Assembly (NCBI RefSeq): GCF_014649995.1
Contig: NZ_BMUC01000009.1
Span: 70,899-134,898, forward strand
DNA: 64,000 bases
Reading direction: 5' to 3'
Origin: Streptomyces griseoflavus
GTDB lineage: Bacteria > Actinomycetota > Actinomycetes > Streptomycetales > Streptomycetaceae
Shown: positions 15,731-23,135 of the stretch, one piece after another
Numbering within the stretch: the stretch's first letter is position 1
Layout of the letters: every line of letters starts with the position of its first letter
Translations under genes and position numbers: made by a program
Notes under the pieces: generated by a model
Told to the model about the DNA's origin: nothing
Seen by the model: only the letters and a program-made list of their open reading frames with translations
The model's database searches: none

Positions 15731-17536
15731 TCAGCGCTTGGCATATTCGCGGAAGCCACGGCCGGTCTTGCGGCCGAGGCAGCCCGCGGCCACCAGGTGC
15801 TCCAGCAGGGGCGCGGGTGCGAGGCCCGGGTCCCGGAACTCGCGGTGCAGCACCTTCTCGATGGCGAGCGAGACGTCGAGCCCGACGACGTCCAGCAGCT
15901 CGAACGGGCCCATCGGGTAGCCGCCGCCCAGCTTCATCGCGGCGTCGATGTCGTCGAGGGACGCGTAGTGCTCCTGCACCATCTTGATCGCGTTGTTGAG
16001 GTACGGGAACAGCAGGGCGTTCACGATGAACCCGGCCCGGTCACCGCAGTCCACGGCGTGCTTGCGGATGGTGCCGCACACCTCGCGCACGGTGGCGTGG
16101 ACGTCGTCGGCGGTCAGCACCGTACGCACCACCTCGACCAGCTTCATGGCCGGAGCGGGGTTGAAGAAGTGCATGCCGATCACGTCCTGCGGACGCGAGG
16201 TGGCACGGGCGCAGGCGACGACCGGGAGCGAGGAGGTGGTGGTGGCGAGCACCGCGCCCGGCTTGCAGACCTTGTCCAGCGTCCCGAACAGCTGCCGCTT
16301 GACCTCCAGGTCCTCGGCCACCGCCTCCAGCGCGAGGTCCACGTCGGCGAAGTCGTCGTAGGTGCCCGTCGCACGGACCCGCTCCAGGGTCAGCGCGGCC
16401 GCCTCGGCGGTCATCCGGCCCTTGTCCACCGAGCGCGCCAGCGACTTCCCGATGCGGGCCTTGGCGGCAGCCGCCTTCTCCTCGCTGCGGGCGGCCAGGA
16501 CCACCTCGTAGCCCGCCTTGGCGAACACCTCGGCGATCCCCGAGGCCATGGTGCCCGAACCCGCGACCCCCACCGAGCGCACGGTGCGCCCCGCGGCCGC
16601 GGAGGCGTCCTCGCGCGGGGTGAGCGCGTCGGCCACGACCGTCCCGCTGCCCGGCGCGTCGTAGGTGTAGAAGCCGCGCCCCGCCTTGCGGCCGGTCAGG
16701 CCCGCCTCGCTGAGCTGCTTGAGGACGGGGGCGGGGGCGTGCAGCCGGTCCCGGGACTCCGTGTACATGGCCTCCAGGACGGTGCGCGCGGTGTCGATGC
16801 CGATCAGGTCGAGCAGCGCCAGCGGGCCCATGGGCAGACCGCAGCCCAGCCGCATCGCGGCGTCGATGTCCTCGCGGGAGGCGTAGTTGGCCTCGTACAT
16901 CGCGGCGGCCTGGTTGAGGTAGCCGAACAGCAGGCCGTCGGCGACGAATCCGGGCCGGTCGCCGACCGCCACGGGCTCCTTGCCCAGGTCCAGGGCGAGG
17001 TCGGTGACGGCGGTGACGGCCGCGGGGGAGGTGAGCACGCTGGAGACGACCTCGACCAGCTTCATCGCCGGTGCCGGGTTGAAGAAGTGCATGCCCAGCA
17101 CCCGCTCGGGGCGGGCGGAGTCGGCGGCGAGCCGGGTGACGGACAGGGCGTTGGTGCCCGTCGCCAGGATCGTCTCCGGCCGCACCACCGCGTCGAGTTC
17201 ACGGAAGATCTGCTGCTTGACGTCGTACGACTCCGGGGCCACCTCGATCACCAGGTCGGCGTCGGCCGCGGCGGCGAGGTCGGTGGAGGTGGTGACGCGG
17301 GCGAGGAGCACGTCGCGCTGCTGTGCGGTGAGCCGGCCGCGCTCTACGGCGCGGGCGGTCGAGGCCTCCAGGCCGGCGACGCACTTCGCCGTCCGGGCCT
17401 CGCTGATGTCGATGCCGACGACGTCGCGGCCGGCCGCGGCCAGGACCTCGGCGATGCCGGTGCCCATCGTGCCGAGGCCGACCACGGCGACGGTCCGCAG
17501 CGGGGACAGAGGGGTGTCGGAGAGGGGAGTGGCCAT
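15731..17536 (-). CDS. Tandem-duplicated 3-hydroxyacyl/3-hydroxybutyryl-CoA dehydrogenase
   Basis: 601 residues made of two complete HBDH modules (about 14-295 and 320-600). Each has a Rossmann turn (GLGTMG at 20-25; GSGTMA at 326-331) and the active-site string MHFFNPAPAMKLVEVV with the His-Glu pair. Module 1 has GTNALS where the family has NTSSL, and FVADGLL where it has FIVNRLL, so the conserved Ser and Asn are changed. Module 2 keeps TTSSL and FIVNALL but has Ala for the last Gly of GxGxxG. Likely reaction: 3-hydroxybutyryl-CoA/acetoacetyl-CoA, on the route to crotonyl-CoA for Ccr. ATG at 17536 follows GGAG with good spacing. Ordinary HBDH proteins are about 285 residues. Confidence 0.9.
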   Translation of the reverse strand: MATPLSDTPLSPLRTVAVVGLGTMGTGIAEVLAAAGRDVVGIDISEARTAKCVAGLEASTARAVERGRLTAQQRDVLLARVTTSTDLAAAADADLVIEVAPESYDVKQQIFRELDAVVRPETILATGTNALSVTRLAADSARPERVLGMHFFNPAPAMKLVEVVSSVLTSPAAVTAVTDLALDLGKEPVAVGDRPGFVADGLLFGYLNQAAAMYEANYASREDIDAAMRLGCGLPMGPLALLDLIGIDTARTVLEAMYTESRDRLHAPAPVLKQLSEAGLTGRKAGRGFYTYDAPGSGTVVADALTPREDASAAAGRTVRSVGVAGSGTMASGIAEVFAKAGYEVVLAARSEEKAAAAKARIGKSLARSVDKGRMTAEAAALTLERVRATGTYDDFADVDLALEAVAEDLEVKRQLFGTLDKVCKPGAVLATTTSSLPVVACARATSRPQDVIGMHFFNPAPAMKLVEVVRTVLTADDVHATVREVCGTIRKHAVDCGDRAGFIVNALLFPYLNNAIKMVQEHYASLDDIDAAMKLGGGYPMGPFELLDVVGLDVSLAIEKVLHREFRDPGLAPAPLLEHLVAAGCLGRKTGRGFREYAKR

Positions 17537-17890
17537 CGCGGGACTCCAGGAATGAGGGTGACGACGGGAGACACGCCCGGGTGCGCCGAGAGGCGCACCG
17601 GGAACGTGCGGGGATGCGGGTGCCGACCGGGCTGCGAGCGCACACGCCCGGCGCCGCCGAGAAGCGGCTGTTGGATCCGACCGGCCCTGTCCCGGGGCCG
17701 AGCCGTACTGCGGTACACGGGGTACCGAACCGACTGCGACTCACTGCGGCCGCGTCACCAGACCGCCGTGAGGAGGGTCGCGAGTGGGTAACTCGCTCGT
17801 CTGAGCTTAACCGGCGGGTAACGAGCGCGCCAGCCCCCGGGTTTGTGATGTACGTCCCGCGTACCCCGCGAGGCCCCTAACCTCGGAGGC
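17537..17890. other. 354-bp divergent intergenic region
   Basis: Separates the dehydrogenase (minus) from the HEAT gene (plus). It contains an 8-bp perfect hairpin GGTGCGCC-GAGA-GGCGCACC (17580-17599) about 45 bp upstream of the dehydrogenase start. A short cluster of GGGTAA-type sequences lies at 17786-17791 and 17816-17821, with imperfect symmetry TTAACC...GGGTAA around 17808-17821. These may be operators; I see no clear promoter pair and no coding frame. Confidence 0.5.
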
Positions 17891-18499
17891 ATGGACGAAG
17901 AGTCGCGATCGCTCACGGAACGCTTACGGGCGGAGTCGGGCGGATCGGCCGCGTACGACCGCCTGCTGGCCACCGACGACCCCGACGCCCTCGCCGGCGT
18001 CCTCACCGCGCCCGGACAGCCGCTGTGGGCACGGGAACTGGCCGCGTTCCGGCTGGGACTGGCCGGGGACCGGCGGGCGTTCGAGGCACTCGTCCTCCTC
18101 CTCAACCACCGGGACCCGCCGCGCTGCGCCTCCGCCGCCCACGCCCTCGCCCGCCTCGGCGACCCGCGCACCGCCCGGGCCGCCGCCGCCCTCGCCACCA
18201 ACGAACTCCGCGTCGCCTACGCCCTGCACCCGGTCCGCCTGCTGGCCGCACTGCGCGCCCCCGAGGCGGTGCCGGCCCTGATCACGACCCTGCGCCGCAG
18301 GCTGCGCCCCCAGGACCCCTACCGCCGGGTCGCCCTCGCCTGCGTGGAAGGACTGGGCGAACTCGGCGACCCCCGTGCCGAATCCGTCCTGGAGGAAGCC
18401 CTCGCCCACCCGGCGCTGGCCGAGGCGGCGGTCCACGCCCTGTCCCGCATCCCCCGCCAGGGCGGCGCCGCCCGCGGCCGCACCCCCGGACGGCGGTAG
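17891..18499 (+). CDS. HEAT-repeat protein with an early TTA codon
   Basis: 202 residues consisting of helical HEAT-type repeats, e.g. AAFRLGLAGDRRAFEALVLLL, ASAAHALARLGDPRTARAAA, VALACVEGLGELGDPRAESV. Such scaffolds bind proteins; no catalytic site is present. Codon 12 (17924-17926) is TTA, the rarest Streptomyces codon, whose translation depends on the bldA tRNA, so the protein may be made only late in development. GGAGG lies only one base before the ATG, too close for a normal ribosome site, so the message may be leaderless or start slightly differently. No partner gene is adjacent; the downstream gene is convergent. Confidence 0.78.
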   Translation: MDEESRSLTERLRAESGGSAAYDRLLATDDPDALAGVLTAPGQPLWARELAAFRLGLAGDRRAFEALVLLLNHRDPPRCASAAHALARLGDPRTARAAAALATNELRVAYALHPVRLLAALRAPEAVPALITTLRRRLRPQDPYRRVALACVEGLGELGDPRAESVLEEALAHPALAEAAVHALSRIPRQGGAARGRTPGRR

Positions 18500-18543
18500 C
18501 CGGCCCCTGCCGTCGCCCGCCGGGCCCGCGCGGCCCCGCGTCG

Positions 18544-19071
18544 TCAGCCGGTGAGGTCCTTCGCGTACCGGACCTCGGGTACCACGATCCCGGCCACCTC
18601 GAACGGTTCCCCGGCGCCGTCCGGGGCGAAGCCCGCGCGCTCGTAGAAGCGGCGGGCGCGGGTGTTCCGTTCCAGGACCCACAGGTACATGCGCCGGTGG
18701 CCGGCGGCGGCGCAGCGGCGGGAGGCCTCGGTCAGCAGGGCCCGTCCCACGCCCTGGCCGATGCGCTCGGGCAGCAGGTACAGGGCGTACAGCTCGGCGT
18801 CCGGGGTACGTGCATCGCCGTCCCGGTAGGGGCCGGACGCGGCCCACCCGGCGAGTTCGCCGCCCGCGGTCTCGGCGACCACATCGGCCACGTCGCCGTC
18901 GCCGGCCGACAGGCGCGCGCGATGCCGCTCGGCGTCCGCCGCGACGTCCATGCCGTCGAGGTACGACTGCGGGACGAGACCCCGGTACGCGTGCTGCCAC
19001 CCGCGGGTCCGGATCGCGGCGACGGCCTCGCAGTCGTCGGCGGTCATGGGCCGCAACCGGAGCCCGCTCAC
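18544..19071 (-). CDS. GNAT-family N-acetyltransferase
   Basis: 175 residues. The acetyl-CoA-binding signature is LPERIGQGVGRALLTEA (Q/R-x-x-G-x-G/A), followed by LERNTRARRFYERAGF, the beta-5/alpha-4 block typical of GNAT proteins. Acceptor unknown. Start GTG at 19071 overlaps the stop of the Rid gene (GTGA), so the two are coupled; the ATG eight codons inside is a less likely start. Confidence 0.85.
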   Translation of the reverse strand: MSGLRLRPMTADDCEAVAAIRTRGWQHAYRGLVPQSYLDGMDVAADAERHRARLSAGDGDVADVVAETAGGELAGWAASGPYRDGDARTPDAELYALYLLPERIGQGVGRALLTEASRRCAAAGHRRMYLWVLERNTRARRFYERAGFAPDGAGEPFEVAGIVVPEVRYAKDLTG

Positions 19072-19475
19072 GCGTCCACCACCGCGAGGGCCTCGACATC
19101 GAGCGGGAACTCCGGGCGGACCAGGCCGGCGACCTGGACGGCGGACGCGGCCGGCAGGCGGCCGTCGGGCAGGTGCTCGGCGCGGGCGGCCCGGACGGCC
19201 GGCCCGTGCGCCGTGTCCGTGACGAAGGGGGCCGGTTTCGCCACGTCGTCGAACGTCGCCCCGGCCGCCGTCGGACAGCGCCCCGGGTTCTCGAGGACCT
19301 GACGCGCCCGGGCCCCCGCGTCGCCCTCGCCCGCGATCCCGCCGTCCTCGTCCGGGGGGAGCCGGCCGGAGACGGCGACGAGCCGGCCGGTGCCGGTCAC
19401 CGCGCGGGTGTACTGAGCCGCGGGGGCCACGCCGTCGGGTGCGGGGAGACGGGTGAGGTGAGTCATGGAGTTCAT
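19068..19475 (-). CDS. Rid-family (YjgF/YER057c) protein lacking the catalytic Arg
   Basis: 135 residues with the Rid fold pattern VAVSGRLPPDEDGG, TFDDVAKPAPFVTD and a C-terminal LDVEALAVV. RidA enzymes hydrolyse reactive enamines/imines using an Arg in a P-A-R-S block just before the last strands; here the block is LPAASAVQVAGL, with Ala in place of Arg. It therefore probably belongs to the Rid subgroups without imine deaminase activity. Two ATG starts (19475, 19466) have no clear ribosome site. It is first in a two-gene unit with the GNAT gene. Confidence 0.75.
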   Translation of the reverse strand: MNSMTHLTRLPAPDGVAPAAQYTRAVTGTGRLVAVSGRLPPDEDGGIAGEGDAGARARQVLENPGRCPTAAGATFDDVAKPAPFVTDTAHGPAVRAARAEHLPDGRLPAASAVQVAGLVRPEFPLDVEALAVVDA

Positions 19476-19548
19476 GATGGCTCACGCGGCCGGGCCGTCG
19501 TGGTCCCCCGGTCCGGCCCGCCGCCCGCTCCCGACGGGGTGTCAGTCC

Positions 19549-21129
19549 TCAGCCCCGCGCGCCGAGCAGGCCGTGCAGCGTCGAGCCGCGGGCCGTCTCC
19601 GGTGCCGCCTTCGACGTCAGCGGCTTCGGGTCCGGCAGCCCCGCGCACACCGCCTCGGCCTCACCGGAACCTCCGCGCGGCACGGTCCCGTCGGTGAGGT
19701 AGGCCACCAGGTGCCGGTCCAGACAGGCGTTCCCGCTCAGTGTGATGCCGTGGTTGCCGCTGCCCGACTCCACCACCAGGCTGGAACGCCCCAGCAGCCG
19801 GTGGACGGTGACCGCGCCCTGGTACGGCGTCGCCGCGTCGTCCGTCGCCTGGAACAGCAGTGCCGGCGGCAGCGCGCCGTTGTTGACGCGCTCCGGCCGG
19901 ACGGACTCGGTCGGCCAGAACGCGCACGGCGCGTTGTACCAGGCGTTGTTCCAGGCCATGAACGGGGCCCGCTCGTACATCTCCCAGGTGTCCTTGCGCC
20001 ACTGTGCCCAGTCACGCGGCCAGGAGGCGTCCCGGCACTCGACCGCCGTGTAGACGCTGTAGCCGTTGTCCCCGGAGGCGTCGTTCGCGCCGAAGTTCTC
20101 GTACGCCTCGACCAGCGGCCCGTCGTCCCCGTCGTTCACGTACGCGGAGAACGCCTCCGCGAGGTAGGGCCAGTAGCCGTTGTAGTAGCCGCCCGGGATG
20201 TAGGTGTCCTCCAGCTCGGCCGCTCCCACCTTGCCGTCGGCCGGGGCCTTCCTCAGCTCCGTGCGCATCGCGTACCACTTGGCCTCGATCTTCTCCGCGT
20301 CGGTGCCCAGGCGGTACGTCGTGTCGTGCTTGGCCACCCAGTCCATGAACGCGCGGTGACGGTCGTTGAAGGCGAGGTTCTGGTTCAGATTGGCGTCGTA
20401 CCAGACCTCGGTCGGGTCGACCACCGAGTCCAGGACCAGGCGTCGCACCCGGTCGGGGAACAGCTTCGCGTAGACGGCGCCCAGGTAGGTGCCGTAGGAG
20501 TAGCCGAAGTAGTTGATCCTCGTCGCGCCGAGGGCCCGCCGGATCACGTCCAGGTCGCGCACCGCGGCGCCCGTGTTGACGTGCGGCAGCAGATCGCCGT
20601 ACTTCCTGCCGCAGGCCTCGGCGAAGGACCTCGCGCGCTCCAGGTTGGCCCGCTCCACCTCGGGCGAGGTGGGCACCGAGTCGGGGCGCACGGGCCCGAA
20701 GTGGTCCGGCGCGCAGTCCAGCGCGGGCTCGCTCGCGCCGACGCCGCGCGGGTCGAAGCCGATGACGTCGTACTGGGCGGCCAGCTTCTTCGGCAGCGAC
20801 GACGCCACGAACCCGGCGAGCGCCAGCCCGCTGCCGCCGGGGCCGCCCGGGTTCACCAGCAGGGGGCCCTGGTACTTCTTTGCGGTGTGCGGGACGCGGG
20901 ACAGCGCGAGGGTGATCGTGCGTCCGGTGGGGTCGGCGTGGTCCAGCGGCACCTCGACGGACGCGCACTGCAGCGTCGGGTAGTCGTCGGTGGCGCACTT
21001 CTTCCACGCGGGCTCCGCCGCGTGGAAGGCTTCCGCGGCGCGCGGTGTGCCGGCCTCGGCGGGGACGGCCGCCAGGGTTCCGGCCAGGACGACGGTGGCA
21101 CCGCACAGCACGGCTGCGCGTCTTCTCAT
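19549..21129 (-). CDS. Secreted alpha/beta hydrolase, Tap-type (tripeptidyl aminopeptidase family)
   Basis: 526 residues with a classic signal peptide (MRRRAAVLCG followed by a hydrophobic stretch, cut near residue 26). It has the oxyanion block VNPGGPGGSG (about 92-101), DPRGVGAS, and the nucleophile elbow GYSYGTYLG with Ser211. The C-terminal Tap-like domain supplies Asp (ATDDAATP) and His (GSGNHGITL). Relatives (SlpD/SlpE, Tap) are secreted peptidases of the S33 family that remove N-terminal tripeptides or act on peptides outside the cell. Single gene on the minus strand with about 200 bp of upstream sequence. Confidence 0.9.
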   Translation of the reverse strand: MRRRAAVLCGATVVLAGTLAAVPAEAGTPRAAEAFHAAEPAWKKCATDDYPTLQCASVEVPLDHADPTGRTITLALSRVPHTAKKYQGPLLVNPGGPGGSGLALAGFVASSLPKKLAAQYDVIGFDPRGVGASEPALDCAPDHFGPVRPDSVPTSPEVERANLERARSFAEACGRKYGDLLPHVNTGAAVRDLDVIRRALGATRINYFGYSYGTYLGAVYAKLFPDRVRRLVLDSVVDPTEVWYDANLNQNLAFNDRHRAFMDWVAKHDTTYRLGTDAEKIEAKWYAMRTELRKAPADGKVGAAELEDTYIPGGYYNGYWPYLAEAFSAYVNDGDDGPLVEAYENFGANDASGDNGYSVYTAVECRDASWPRDWAQWRKDTWEMYERAPFMAWNNAWYNAPCAFWPTESVRPERVNNGALPPALLFQATDDAATPYQGAVTVHRLLGRSSLVVESGSGNHGITLSGNACLDRHLVAYLTDGTVPRGGSGEAEAVCAGLPDPKPLTSKAAPETARGSTLHGLLGARG

Positions 21130-21329
21130 GGGTCCCTCCCAGGACGGAGGTGCTGCGGACCGCGAGGCTCACGGCCCACGCGGCATCGTCCCGGTGCGGG
21201 GCCCTTGGTGAACGTGTTCCCGCCATTGTTGACCCGATCGGGCCGCCGGATGCGCCCGGATGCGCCCGGCCCCGCCGGGGCGGCGGCGACCGGGCCGGCC
21301 TGCCGGTGACCGCGGCGGCCGCCCGCGTC

Positions 21330-22367
21330 CTAGAGGAGCGTCAGCTGGGTCGGCTCGGCCGTCCGGGGCTCGTTCGGTTCCGCGGCCCGGACGCGTCGTG
21401 GCATGCCCGGGCGGGTCGGGCCGATGCCGTACTCCTCGGCCAGCTCGTGCACCTGACGGGTGATCCGCCGCTGGTACCACCTCGGTGCGTAGGCGCCGTC
21501 CGCGTAGAGCCGCTCGTAGCGGCCGGTGAGGTGCGGGTGGTGCCGCGCCAGCCAGGCCATGAACCACTCGCGGGCGCCGGGCCGCAGATGCAGCACCAGC
21601 GGGGTGACGGAGGTGGCGCCGGCGGCCGCGACGGCCCGCACGGTCGCCCGCAGCTGCTCCGGGCGGTCGCTCAGGAACGGGATCACCGGGGCCATCAGCA
21701 CGCCGCAGCCGATGCCGTGCCCGGCGAGCGTGCGCACCACGTCGAGGCGCCGCTCCGGGGACGGTGTGCCCGGCTCGACCGTGCGCCACAGCGTCTCGTC
21801 CGTGAAGCCGACCGAGACGGAGACGCCGACGTCGGTCACCTCCGCGGCCTGCCGGAGCAGCGGGAGGTCCCGCAGGATCAGCGTGCCCTTGGTGAGGATC
21901 GAGAACGGGTTCGCGTGGTCGCGCAGGGCGGCGAGGATGCCCGGCATCAGCCGGTAGCGGCCCTCGGCCCGCTGGTAGCAGTCGACGTTCGTGCCCATCG
22001 CGATGTGCTCTCCCTGCCAGCCGCGGGAGGACAGCCGGTGGCGCAGCAGCTCGGGGGCGTTCACCTTGACCACGATCTGGCTGTCGAACCCGAGGCCGGT
22101 GTCGAGGTCGAGGTAGCTGTGGGTCTTCCTCGCGAAGCAGTACACGCACGCGTGCGTGCAGCCCCGGTAGGGGTTGACGGTCCACTCGAAGGGCATGCGG
22201 GAAGCCCCCGGCACGCGGTTGACGATCGAACGGGCCCGGATCTCGTGGAAGGTGACGCCACGGAACTCCGGCGTGTCGAAGGTACGGGTGATCACCGCCT
22301 CCGCGCCGAACAGCGCGGCGTCGGCCCGGCCGGGTCCGGAGTCCGGGGTGAGGTTCTCCCAGCGCAT
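21330..22367 (-). CDS. Rv2578c-family radical SAM protein
   Basis: 345 residues. The iron-sulfur triad is C70-T-H-A-C74-V-Y-C77 in NPYRGCTHACVYCFAR, followed by family block TNVDCYQRAEGRYRLMPGIL. The reaction of this family is not known. GAGGAGG stands 5 bases before the ATG at 22367, making the start firm. A GAAC-N4-GTTC palindrome lies 34 bp upstream, suggesting LexA control (separate entry). The last ~40 residues are a charged tail. Confidence 0.88.
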   Translation of the reverse strand: MRWENLTPDSGPGRADAALFGAEAVITRTFDTPEFRGVTFHEIRARSIVNRVPGASRMPFEWTVNPYRGCTHACVYCFARKTHSYLDLDTGLGFDSQIVVKVNAPELLRHRLSSRGWQGEHIAMGTNVDCYQRAEGRYRLMPGILAALRDHANPFSILTKGTLILRDLPLLRQAAEVTDVGVSVSVGFTDETLWRTVEPGTPSPERRLDVVRTLAGHGIGCGVLMAPVIPFLSDRPEQLRATVRAVAAAGATSVTPLVLHLRPGAREWFMAWLARHHPHLTGRYERLYADGAYAPRWYQRRITRQVHELAEEYGIGPTRPGMPRRVRAAEPNEPRTAEPTQLTLL

Positions 22368-22400
22368 GACGCCTCCTCGGTAGCACTGGCCCACAGAATA

Positions 22401-22412
22401 GAACAAGTGTTC
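22401..22412. promoter_or_regulatory. LexA (SOS) box-like palindrome
   Basis: GAACAAGTGTTC has the core form GAAC-N4-GTTC of the actinobacterial SOS box. It lies in an AT-richer island 34 bp before the radical SAM start codon, where a repressor would block the promoter. The outer TC/GA bases of the full consensus are not conserved (TAGAAC...GTTCCC). Confidence 0.5.
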
Positions 22413-22526
22413 CCTTGATCGTGCGGGTGGCATGTTCGGTCAGAACCGGAACCCCGATTTGGGTGGCCGGGCGCGGGGGTGGTTGGCTTGGCCCGACCCC
22501 TGTACCCCATGCCCTGGAGGAAAGCG

Positions 22527-22970
22527 ATGGCGCAGGTCGAGGCCACTACGGAGCGGATCGTCGCGGCGGACGCGGAGACGGTGTTCGATGCCCTCGCCGA
22601 CTACAGCGGCACCCGCGCGAAGCTGCTGCCCGAGCAGTACAGCGAGTACGAGGTCCGCGAGGGCGGCGACGGCGAGGGGACCCTGGTGCACTGGAAGCTC
22701 CAGGCCACCAGCAAGCGCGTGCGCGACTGTCTCCTGGAGGTCACCGAGCCCACCGACGGCGAACTCGTCGAGAAGGACCGCAACTCCTCCATGGTCACCA
22801 CCTGGCGCGTCACCCCGGCCGGGGAGGGCCGCTCCCGGGTCGTCGTGACCACCGTCTGGAACGGCGCCGGCGGCATCGGCGGCTTCTTCGAGAAGACCTT
22901 CGCGCCCAAGGGCCTCGCCCGCATCTACGACGCCCTGCTGGCCAAGCTGGCCACGGAAGTTGAGAAGTAG
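22527..22970 (+). CDS. SRPBCC (START-like) family protein
   Basis: 147 residues of the polyketide-cyclase/START helix-grip fold: N-terminal VEATTERIVAADAETVFDAL, middle GTLVHWKL, and a C-terminal amphipathic helix after GFFEKTFAPKGLARIYDALL. Such proteins bind hydrophobic ligands; the ligand is unknown. ATG at 22527 has GGAGG 6 bases before it, which decides the start over an upstream one. The C-terminal GFFEKTxxP block also occurs in GvpZ of this window. Confidence 0.85.
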   Translation: MAQVEATTERIVAADAETVFDALADYSGTRAKLLPEQYSEYEVREGGDGEGTLVHWKLQATSKRVRDCLLEVTEPTDGELVEKDRNSSMVTTWRVTPAGEGRSRVVVTTVWNGAGGIGGFFEKTFAPKGLARIYDALLAKLATEVEK

Positions 22971-23135
22971 CGGCCGTCCCGCACCCTCAAAATCCGAGAA
23001 CCGGAGGGGAGTTGACCTCTCACCGGTTCGAGTGATCCGCCGACGGACCGTCTCTGTCCCGTAACTCGCCGCGCTTGCTCGTAGTTGTCGCTTTTACGCG
23101 GGAATTGTCCGGCGGTGCGACGAGGGGAGCGGCAC

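Noticed and set aside
17581-17880. Possible small gene in the dehydrogenase/HEAT gap
   Set aside because: The frame is low-complexity, lacks a ribosome site and overlaps likely promoter sequence.
21210-21219. GAACGTGTTC as a second LexA box, near the Tap-type peptidase
   Set aside because: The half-sites are separated by two bases, not four, so it does not fit the SOS box.
22998-23029. GAACCGG/CCGGTTC inverted repeat with TTGACC inside, as promoter/operator of the MFS gene
   Set aside because: Suggestive, but no -10 sequence follows at the right spacing, so I do not call a promoter.
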